The translations under genes were made by a program, and so were the position numbers. DNA of 5,342 nt from Sphingomonas sp. CCH9-E2 (lineage in GTDB: Bacteria > Pseudomonadota > Alphaproteobacteria > Sphingomonadales > Sphingomonadaceae), in assembly GCF_001557215.1 (NCBI RefSeq), contig NZ_LSJM01000248.1:1-5342 (forward strand), given 5' to 3'. The notes below the pieces were generated by a model, which saw only the letters and a list, made by a program, of their open reading frames with translations, made no database searches and was not told the DNA's origin. Positions 1-4,803 of this stretch are shown here, in pieces. Each line of letters opens with the position of its first letter. Positions within the stretch are counted from its first letter, which is position 1.

Positions 1-105
1 TAGCCCTCGCTTTCCCCGACCGCATCGCGCGCCCGCCAGCCGAGGCCCAGGTCTCGCCCGATGCGTCGCGGCGGCGCGCGATGCGGTCGGGGAAAGCGAG
101 GGCTA
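1..105. repeat. Perfect 33-bp inverted repeat inside hrpB at the window edge
   Basis: Bases 1-33 are the exact reverse complement of bases 73-105, with a 39-nt loop (34-72). The arm at 73-105 encodes HrpB-like residues (ALAFPDRIAR) on the minus strand. The arm at 1-33 encodes RAMRSGKARA, rich in basic residues and unlike the family. A perfect 33-bp inverted repeat within a conserved coding region, ending exactly at base 1, is most simply a fold-back sequencing or assembly join. A natural hairpin or rearrangement cannot be excluded from the sequence alone. Confidence 0.95.
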
Positions 106-1606
106 TGCACCGAGCAACCTGTTCGGCGCTGGACTCGGCGCTGGCTGGTGCGGAAGGCGCGAGCTTCGCCCAGCGCTCGGCGAGCTTCCACGCAGCCTCC
201 GCACGCTGGCCGCGTTCGCTCCGCCAGCGGCGCATCCGCGACTCGAGATCGGTGTCGGTCCCGCCCAGTCCGCGCTCGCCCAGCAGCACCGCGACCCGCG
301 CGGCGGTAGCGGCCATGCCCAGCTCGCCCGCGCGCACCAGCATATGCCCGAGCCGGGGCGGGAGCGGGAGCGCGGCAATCGCCTTGCCATGCTGCGTCGG
401 GCGGCCATCGGCATCGAGCGCGTCAAGCGTCGTCAGCCGCGCGCGTGCCTCGGCCACGGCGGCGGCGGGCGGCGCGTCGAGCCAGCGCAAGTCGCGCGGG
501 TCCGCCACCCCCCATAATGCGCAGTCGAGCGTCAGCGCGGATAAGTCGGCCTCGAGGATCTCGGGCGGGTCATAGGGCGCCAGGCCCGCGGTCGCCGCCG
601 CTTCCCATAGCCGATAGGCGACCCCCGGCCCCTGCCGTGCCGCGCGGCCGGCGCGCTGCGTCGCGGACGCCTGGCTCGCGCGCTCGGTGACAAGCCGCGT
701 CATCCCCGCCGCGCGGTCGTAGCGCGGGCGGCGCGCCAGTCCCGAGTCCACCACGACGCGGATGCCATCGAGTGTGAGCGAGGTTTCGGCGATCGACGTC
801 GCCAGCACGATCTTGCGCCGCCCGGTCGGATCGGGGGCGATGGCGGCGCGCTGGGCTGCGGGGTCGAGGCTGCCGTGCAACTTGTGGACGATGGCACCGG
901 GAATGTCGCCCAGCCGCTCGGCGGTCCGCTCGATCTCGGCAACGCCGGGCAGGAAGGCGAGGATACCGCCCTCCGCCTCGCGCAGCGCCTGGCGGATCGC
1001 GGCGGTAACCGGTTCGTCGATCCGCGCCTCGGCCGGGCGGCCGAGATGGCGCAGCTCGAGCGGATAGCTGCGCCCTTCGCTCTCGATCACCGGCGCGCCA
1101 TCCATCAACCTGGAGAACCGCGCGCCGTCGAGCGTCGCCGACATTGCCACGATCCGCAGGTCGGGCCGCAACGCCCCCTGCGCATCCAGCGCCAGCGCCA
1201 GCCCGAAATCGCTGTCGAGGCTGCGTTCATGCACCTCGTCGAACAGCACCGCGCAGACCCCGGCCAGTTCGGGATCGGCCTGAATGCGGTTGACGAAAAT
1301 CCCCTCGGTGACGACCGTCACCCGCGTCGCCGCGGACCGCCGTGTGTCCATCCGCGTGGCATAGCCAAAGGTACCGCCGACCTTCTCCACCGCCAGCGCT
1401 GCCATGCGTTCGGCAGCGGCGCGCGCGGCGAGGCGGCGGGGGGAGAGCAGCAGGATTTCGCCATCGCACCACGGCTCGCTCAGCAGCGCGGGGGCGACCG
1501 CTGTCGTCTTGCCGGCTCCGGGCGGGGCGACCAGCACCGCATTGCTGCCACCACGCAGCGCGGCAAGCAGGTCGGGCAGGACGGCATGGATCGGCAGGTC
1601 GGTCAC
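1..1606 (-). CDS. hrpB: ATP-dependent helicase HrpB, C-terminus missing (cut by window edge)
   Basis: This is a DEAH-type superfamily 2 RNA helicase of the HrpB family; its cellular role is poorly defined in most bacteria, and it is expected in the cytoplasm. Reading leftward, 535 codons are open with no stop. Visible motifs are Walker A APPGAGKTT (residues 27-35), the DEVH box (123-126), SAT (156-158), TSIAETS near 280, and the arginine-finger motif QRAGRAAR (317-324), followed by a winged-helix/HA2-like region. HrpB proteins are usually about 800-850 residues, so roughly the last third, with the HrpB C-terminal domain, lies outside the window. The GTG start at 1606 is chosen because an in-frame TAG sits four codons upstream (1618-1616) and an AGGG lies 7 nt before it. 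The protein then begins with the family-like VTDLPIHAVLPDL. The final ~11 codons (positions 1-33) come from one arm of a perfect inverted repeat and do not look like HrpB, so the sequence there is suspect. It is transcribed divergently from the small acidic gene at 1701. Confidence 0.93.
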   Translation of the reverse strand, partial: MTDLPIHAVLPDLLAALRGGSNAVLVAPPGAGKTTAVAPALLSEPWCDGEILLLSPRRLAARAAAERMAALAVEKVGGTFGYATRMDTRRSAATRVTVVTEGIFVNRIQADPELAGVCAVLFDEVHERSLDSDFGLALALDAQGALRPDLRIVAMSATLDGARFSRLMDGAPVIESEGRSYPLELRHLGRPAEARIDEPVTAAIRQALREAEGGILAFLPGVAEIERTAERLGDIPGAIVHKLHGSLDPAAQRAAIAPDPTGRRKIVLATSIAETSLTLDGIRVVVDSGLARRPRYDRAAGMTRLVTERASQASATQRAGRAARQGPGVAYRLWEAAATAGLAPYDPPEILEADLSALTLDCALWGVADPRDLRWLDAPPAAAVAEARARLTTLDALDADGRPTQHGKAIAALPLPPRLGHMLVRAGELGMAATAARVAVLLGERGLGGTDTDLESRMRRWRSERGQRAEAAWKLAERWAKLAPSAPASAESSAEQVARCIALAFPDRIARRRDASGETWASAGGRAMRSGKARA

Positions 1607-1613
1607 CCGACTG

Positions 1614-1617
1614 CCCT
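1614..1617 (-). promoter_or_regulatory. Ribosome binding site for hrpB (decides GTG start)
   Basis: On the minus strand AGGG is followed by 7 nt and then the GTG at 1606. The in-frame TAG immediately upstream overlaps this motif (1618-1616), so no longer start is possible and this modest site supports the GTG. Confidence 0.5.
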
Positions 1618-1686
1618 ACGCAATTCGGCGCGTCGCTTGAACCCGCGATGGCACCGGATCGCGCGGCGCGCGTTGCGCCCAATCGG

Positions 1687-1693
1687 AAAGGAG
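1687..1693 (+). promoter_or_regulatory. Strong ribosome binding site for the 70-aa acidic protein
   Basis: AAAGGAG is followed by a 7-nt spacer before the ATG at 1701. This is the best Shine-Dalgarno match in the window and is a main reason to accept the small downstream ORF as a real gene. The 94-bp gap to the divergent hrpB start (1607-1700) must hold promoters for both directions. I see a TTGAAC at 1637-1642 that could be a -35 element but no convincing -10 partner. Confidence 0.8.
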
Positions 1694-1700
1694 ACACGAT

Positions 1701-1913
1701 ATGGCACGCACGGTTTCGAGCTTTACGGTCGCGGCAGACGGCAAGGGCGATTATCTGCTCAATTTCGAGGATGAGGATGGCGAGACGATCGAGCTGACCG
1801 CCAGCTTCGAACAGCTCGACCTGATCGCCGACGCGATCGGCGAAGCGCTCGACGCGGACGAGGAAGACGCGCTCGGCGTCGATGATGATGCGGACGAGCC
1901 GGTCGAGGAGTGA
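1701..1913 (+). CDS. Small, extremely acidic protein of unknown function (70 aa)
   Basis: I do not recognise a named family. The protein has 24 Asp/Glu and only two Arg/Lys in 70 residues (net charge about -22), with no Cys, signal peptide or membrane segment, so it should be soluble and cytoplasmic. Residues 5-22 and 28-34 look like two beta strands around an acidic turn (FEDEDGE). Residues 35-50 (FEQLDLIADAIGEALD) look like an amphipathic helix. Residues 51-70 are a probably disordered Asp/Glu tail. A strong AAAGGAG site and sphingomonad-like codon use argue that it is translated. It is divergent from hrpB and convergent with the polyprenyl synthase gene, with the palindromic element pair directly downstream. 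Possible roles such as a nucleic-acid mimic or a binding partner for a basic protein are speculation based only on charge. Confidence 0.82.
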   Translation: MARTVSSFTVAADGKGDYLLNFEDEDGETIELTASFEQLDLIADAIGEALDADEEDALGVDDDADEPVEE

Positions 1914-1921
1914 GCTTTCAA

Positions 1922-1970
1922 TCCTCCCCCGCAAGGGGGAGGTGGCAGCGTAGCTGACGGAGGGGGAGGA
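1922..1970 (+). repeat. 49-bp palindromic intergenic element, copy 1
   Basis: The element starts 9 nt after the acidic gene's stop. It contains a perfect 8-bp hairpin CCTCCCCC-GCAA-GGGGGAGG with a GNRA-type loop, a small 4-bp stem CAGC-GTA-GCTG, and a second G-rich strand GGGGGAGGA. That last strand is perfectly complementary to the first nine bases, so two mutually exclusive folds are possible. I recall near-identical C/G-rich elements scattered between genes in sphingomonad genomes; copy number here cannot be checked. Placed after a stop codon, it may act as a transcription terminator or mRNA-end stabiliser. Confidence 0.85.
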
Positions 1971-2003
1971 AGCGCGGCGGCAAGAGGCTCAAGCACACAG
2001 CCG

Positions 2004-2052
2004 TCCTCCCCCTCCGTCGCCTCCGGCGCCACCTCCCCCTGGCGGGGGAGGA
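2004..2052 (-). repeat. 49-bp palindromic intergenic element, copy 2 (inverted)
   Basis: Read on the minus strand, this is the same length as copy 1 and matches it except at one loop base (GCCA instead of GCAA) and within the small central stem. There CAGC-GTA-GCTG is replaced by CGCC-GGA-GGCG, keeping the pairing by compensatory changes. It lies 13 nt beyond the stop of the polyprenyl synthase gene, in that gene's downstream orientation. The two copies flank a 33-nt spacer (1971-2003). They could pair with each other as a long cruciform or stem, a plausible two-way terminator for the convergent genes. Confidence 0.85.
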
Positions 2053-2065
2053 TATAAGTGCCAGT

Positions 2066-3079
2066 TCAATACGCCCGCGCGACCGCGAACTCGACCGCTT
2101 CGATCATCGCTTCCTTCGCTGCACTAGCGGGGAAGCCGCCGATCGCGTCGATCGCGCGCTGGCCGTAATGGCGCGCGCGGGCGAGCGTGTCGTCGACCGC
2201 GCGGCTCGAGCGCACCAGCTCAACCGCGTGGGCGAAGTCTGCGTCATCGTTGCGGCGGCCCAGCACCGCCTCGCGCCAGAAGGCGCGCTCTTCCTCATTC
2301 CCGCGGGCATAAGCGAGGATGACGGGCAGCGTCATCTTGCCCTCGCGGAAATCGTCGCCCGCGTCCTTGCCCATCGTGCCCGCGTCGGAGACATAATCGA
2401 TCGCGTCGTCGACCAGCTGGAACGCGATGCCGAGGTTGCGGCCATAGGCGTCGAGGGCGGATTCGTCGGCTTCGCTGCGTTCGGCGACAACGGCGGCGAT
2501 GCGGCAGGCGGCGGCGAACAAGGCGGCGGTTTTCGCGCCAATGATGTCGAGATAGCGCCCCTCGTCCAATTCGACACGGCGCGCGGCGGTAAGTTGATTC
2601 ACTTCCCCTTCCGCGATCACCGCGCTGGCGTTGGACAGAATCTTGAGCACCTTGAGGCTGCCATCCTCGACCATCAGCTCGAAGCTGCGGCTGAACAGGA
2701 AGTCGCCGACCAGCACGCTCGCCGGATTGCCCCAGATGAGGTTGGCGGTGCGCTTGCCGCGGCGCATATCGCTGCCGTCGACGACATCGTCGTGGAGCAG
2801 CGTCGCGGTGTGGATGAACTCGACTGCCGCCGCGAGGCGATGGTGGCGATTGCCCGGATAATCGAGCAGCCGCGCGCTCGCCAGCGTCAGCATCGGGCGC
2901 ATGCGCTTGCCACCGCCCGCGATGAGGTGCCCGGCGAGTTCGGGAATCAGCGGGATCTGTGACTGCATCCGGTCGAGGATGACCGAATTGACATGGTTCA
3001 TGTCACCCGCAACCAGCGCGATCATCGGCTCGAGCGAGGGGGCGGCACTGCGGCCGATGCGATGGATGGTCGCGCTCAT
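2066..3079 (-). CDS. ispB: Long-chain polyprenyl diphosphate synthase (IspB-like, quinone side chain)
   Basis: This trans-prenyltransferase adds isopentenyl diphosphate units to an allylic primer to make the long isoprenoid tail of ubiquinone; it is cytosolic or membrane-associated. The 337-residue length is normal for the family. Visible motifs are GGGKRMRP (55-62, substrate phosphate binding), the first Asp-rich motif DDVVD (97-101), AKTAALF near 182-188, the second Asp-rich motif DDAID (224-228) in QLVDDAIDY, and GKD (238-240). The residue five before the first Asp motif is a small Ala (A92) rather than an aromatic, as expected for long-chain rather than farnesyl synthases. Sphingomonads mainly make Q-10, so decaprenyl is the likely product length, but the sequence does not prove it. 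The ATG at 3079 gives the family-like MSATIHRIGRSAAPSLEPM. The frame stays open upstream through non-homologous sequence that I exclude. No clear Shine-Dalgarno precedes this ATG. Confidence 0.94.
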   Translation of the reverse strand: MSATIHRIGRSAAPSLEPMIALVAGDMNHVNSVILDRMQSQIPLIPELAGHLIAGGGKRMRPMLTLASARLLDYPGNRHHRLAAAVEFIHTATLLHDDVVDGSDMRRGKRTANLIWGNPASVLVGDFLFSRSFELMVEDGSLKVLKILSNASAVIAEGEVNQLTAARRVELDEGRYLDIIGAKTAALFAAACRIAAVVAERSEADESALDAYGRNLGIAFQLVDDAIDYVSDAGTMGKDAGDDFREGKMTLPVILAYARGNEEERAFWREAVLGRRNDDADFAHAVELVRSSRAVDDTLARARHYGQRAIDAIGGFPASAAKEAMIEAVEFAVARAY

Positions 3080-3097
3080 GGCGACGCGATGGCGGCA

Positions 3098-3116
3098 ACT
3101 TGCCGTAAAGGCAAGT
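3098..3116. promoter_or_regulatory. 7-bp perfect dyad (ACTTGCC/GGCAAGT) in the divergent ispB-chorismate mutase gap
   Basis: ACTTGCC, five loop bases, then GGCAAGT form a perfect inverted repeat in the 117-bp gap between the divergent starts at 3079 and 3197. It ends 18 nt before the ispB ATG. It could be a protein-binding operator shared by both directions, or a hairpin in the ispB leader if transcription starts upstream of it. The rest of the gap is GC-rich with no convincing -35/-10 pair in either direction. Confidence 0.4.
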
Positions 3117-3196
3117 GGCTGGGGCTTGCGTGGGGCCGAAAGCGCGGCAAGAAGGCGCGGGACCGGGCCGGTGCCACATGCCGAGGGGCGAGAATC

Positions 3197-3490
3197 ATGA
3201 CCGAAGAGACGCTGCAGCGCTATCGCCAGAGCATCGACCGGATCGACGCGGCGCTCGTGTTCCTGCTGGCCGAACGGTTCCAGATCACCCAGGCAGTCGG
3301 GCGGTTCAAGGCCGAGACCAACCTGCCCCCCGCCGATCCCGATCGCGAGGAGCGGCAGATCGCGCGGCTGCGTCAGCTTGCCGCCGAAGCCGATCTCGAC
3401 CCCGAATTCTCCGAGAAATTCCTGCGCTTCATCATCGATGAAGTGATCCGCCATCATGCCCGGATGCAGGACGATCCGGGAACCGCGTGA
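3197..3490 (+). CDS. Chorismate mutase, AroQ class, monofunctional
   Basis: The enzyme converts chorismate to prephenate, the committed step to phenylalanine and tyrosine; it is cytoplasmic. At 97 residues it has the normal size of a free-standing AroQ domain and is all-helical in appearance. From my memory of the E. coli P-protein mutase domain, the active-site residues align without gaps: R10 (Arg11), R27 (Arg28), K38 (Lys39), D47 (Asp48), R50 (Arg51) and E51 (Glu52). The position matching Gln88 is a His (H87 in EVIRHH), and Ser84 is replaced by V83. I recall VIRHH as common in alphaproteobacterial members, so activity is still expected. The frame is open upstream to 2993, but homology begins at this ATG. 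An AGGGG at 3184-3188 sits 8 nt before it. GH130 follows 49 bp downstream, probably in the same transcript. No ACT or dehydratase domain is attached, and no secretion signal is present. Confidence 0.93.
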   Translation: MTEETLQRYRQSIDRIDAALVFLLAERFQITQAVGRFKAETNLPPADPDREERQIARLRQLAAEADLDPEFSEKFLRFIIDEVIRHHARMQDDPGTA

Positions 3491-3524
3491 CGCGCGGTGC
3501 GCTTTGGCGCCTGGCACAGCGATC

Positions 3525-3531
3525 AAAGGGG
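3525..3531 (+). promoter_or_regulatory. Ribosome binding site deciding the GTG start of the GH130 gene
   Basis: AAAGGGG is followed by 8 nt and the GTG at 3540. A second G-rich run (3534-3537) is too close to the start codon to be the functional site. The only in-frame ATG upstream is at 3456, inside the chorismate mutase gene, and would add 28 residues unlike the GH130 fold. The GTG is therefore preferred. Confidence 0.6.
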
Positions 3532-3539
3532 CAGGGGCA

Positions 3540-4655
3540 GTGATCGAAGACACGCTGATCTTTTCGCCTGAGGATGTCGACCTGTCGCGCTCGCCGCTGC
3601 GCGGGACGCTCGACGCCGACACCTATGTGCTCGGCGCGTTCAACCCCGGCCTTACGCGGCTGCCCGGCGGCAATCTGCTGCTGATGGTCCGCGTCGCCGA
3701 AGCGCTGACCGAGCCGGTGGCGGGCGATTGCGCGCGTGCGATCCGCTGGACCTCCGATGGCTATGTGCTCGATTCCTATCCGCTCGCTGCCATCGAGATG
3801 GACGATCCGCGCACCTTTCGCCTGCGTGGCACCGGCCCGCGCCTGTCGGGCCTGACCTCGCTCTCCTGGCTGTTGCCGGTCGAGATTTCGGGCGACGGGC
3901 GCAGCGTGGTGAAGGTGCATTACGACAAGGCGATCGCGCCGTCTGCGTCGTTCATGGGGCTGGGGGTCGAGGATGCGCGGATCAGCCTGATCGGCGGTGC
4001 CTGGTACATGACCGTGTGCGCGGTGTCGGACGAGCGGCAGTGCACCGCGCTCTACCGCTCGGTCAACGGGCTCGACTATCGCTGCGAAGGGATCGTCCTC
4101 GATCACCAGAACAAGGATATGTGCCTGTTCGAAGGGAAGGTCGGCGGCAGGTTCATGGCGCTGACCCGCCCGCTCGGCGAAGCCTGGTTCGCGCCGCCGC
4201 CGGACAGTCCCTATACCGGCGGCCCGGCGATCCAGCTCGCCCAGTCGCCCGATGCGCTGCACTGGAAGCCGCTCGACGCGCCCGGGCTGCGTGCGCGGCG
4301 CGGCACGAGCACCAACCGGCGCATGGGCGGGGGCACGCCGCCGGTGCTCACGCCGCAGGGCTGGCTGATGCTGTATCACGGCGTCGAGCAACACGCCGCG
4401 GTCGGTGCCTATCGCACCTTCTGGGCGCTGCTCGATCGCGACGATCCCGCGCGCGTGCTGCGACAGGAGGATGGGACGCCGCTGCTGGAAGAGTTGCCCG
4501 CGCTCACCGCTGCGTTTGCCGAGCGCCGCTATCTGCCCGCGCCGGTGGTGTTCACCACGGGTATCGTCGATGCAGGCGATACGTGGATCGTTGCCAGCGG
4601 CGAGGCAGACCTGGCGTGCCGCATTTCGCATATTCCCAAAGCGCAGTTTGAATAG
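3540..4655 (+). CDS. GH130-family glycoside phosphorylase/hydrolase-like protein
   Basis: GH130 enzymes are five-bladed beta-propellers that phosphorolyse or hydrolyse beta-mannosides; the exact substrate here is unknown. At 371 residues it is within the usual single-domain range. Motifs in order: FNPGLTRL (34-41) with MVRV (49-52), VEDARI (143-148) where the family has the catalytic Asp (D145), HQNKDMCLFEGK (189-200), LTRP (209-212), GGGTPPVLT (263-271) with GWLMLYHGV (274-282), LLDRDDPARVL (297-307), and a C-terminal TTGIVDAGDTWIVASGEAD blade. The retained Arg, Lys (NKD) and His (YHG) positions resemble the phosphate-binding set of the phosphorylase branch, but I cannot assign residues exactly. 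VEDAR replaces the more familiar EDPR form. There is no signal peptide, so it should be cytoplasmic, acting on imported or internal glycans. No transporter or other glycan gene is in view. Its start is a GTG. Confidence 0.85.
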   Translation: MIEDTLIFSPEDVDLSRSPLRGTLDADTYVLGAFNPGLTRLPGGNLLLMVRVAEALTEPVAGDCARAIRWTSDGYVLDSYPLAAIEMDDPRTFRLRGTGPRLSGLTSLSWLLPVEISGDGRSVVKVHYDKAIAPSASFMGLGVEDARISLIGGAWYMTVCAVSDERQCTALYRSVNGLDYRCEGIVLDHQNKDMCLFEGKVGGRFMALTRPLGEAWFAPPPDSPYTGGPAIQLAQSPDALHWKPLDAPGLRARRGTSTNRRMGGGTPPVLTPQGWLMLYHGVEQHAAVGAYRTFWALLDRDDPARVLRQEDGTPLLEELPALTAAFAERRYLPAPVVFTTGIVDAGDTWIVASGEADLACRISHIPKAQFE

Positions 4656-4660
4656 AGTTG

Positions 4661-4676
4661 GGCGCGGACCCGCGCC
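4661..4676 (+). terminator. Possible hairpin terminator after the GH130 gene
   Basis: GGCGCG-GACC-CGCGCC is a perfect 6-bp GC stem starting 6 nt after the TAG at 4653-4655. No run of T follows, so it may be only a weak terminator or a 3' stabilising hairpin. Confidence 0.35.
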
Positions 4677-4679
4677 GCC

Positions 4680-4803
4680 ATTCAGCGCAGCTCAATTCAA
4701 ATCACACTAAGCCTTCGCAGTGGCACAATTTTGCGACAAAGCGCGGTTAGTGCGCCCCTGCCGGACTGCGGCCGGTCGGTAATTTCGGTTGTGGAGTAAG
4801 TGG
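4680..4803 (+). promoter_or_regulatory. Intergenic leader and likely promoter region of the receptor-like gene
   Basis: The segment from about 4686 to 4740 is noticeably richer in A and T than the rest of the window (for example CAATTCAAATCACACTAAG and ACAATTTTGCGACAAAG), as expected for a promoter. I could not find a convincing -35/-10 pair with normal spacing. GGAG at 4793-4796 lies 7 nt before the ATG at 4804 and is the ribosome binding site. Confidence 0.4.

Larger units (their letters stand above)
1922..2052. terminator. Probable bidirectional terminator formed by the inverted element pair
   Basis: Convergent genes end at 1913 (plus) and 2066 (minus), and the whole gap between them is the two inverted elements plus a 33-nt spacer. 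Each copy folds into a GC-rich hairpin, and the pair folds into a longer one, whichever strand is transcribed. There is no clear U-tract after the stems, so a classical intrinsic terminator is not proven. The call rests on position and stem strength. Confidence 0.5.

Noticed and set aside
1637..1665. TTGAAC as a -35 promoter element for the acidic gene
   Set aside because: No acceptable -10 sequence at 16-18 nt spacing; left as a mention only.
875..1774. 299-codon plus-strand open frame across hrpB and the acidic gene
   Set aside because: Antisense to the helicase motifs, and it runs into the well-supported 70-aa gene in another frame.
1227..1934. 235-codon minus-strand frame covering the acidic gene and hrpB start
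   Set aside because: It is an out-of-frame reading of hrpB; the helicase motifs lie in a different frame that begins at the GTG at 1606.
2168..2962. 264-codon plus-strand open frame opposite the polyprenyl synthase
   Set aside because: Antisense shadow of ispB; no motif and no ribosome site, and the minus strand carries both Asp-rich motifs.
2993..3196. Upstream extension of the chorismate mutase with a Lys/Arg-rich segment
   Set aside because: It would overlap the start of the divergent ispB gene, and the mutase homology and ribosome site both point to the ATG at 3197.
3080..3622. N-terminal extension of the polyprenyl synthase frame into the chorismate mutase gene
   Set aside because: The extra ~180 residues do not resemble the family and overlap a convincing gene on the other strand; homology starts at the ATG at 3079.
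3432..4631. 399-codon open frame on the minus strand opposite the GH130 gene
   Set aside because: It mirrors a real gene in high-GC DNA. The translation is rich in Arg, Ala, Gly and His with no recognisable motif, while the plus strand shows clear GH130 motifs.
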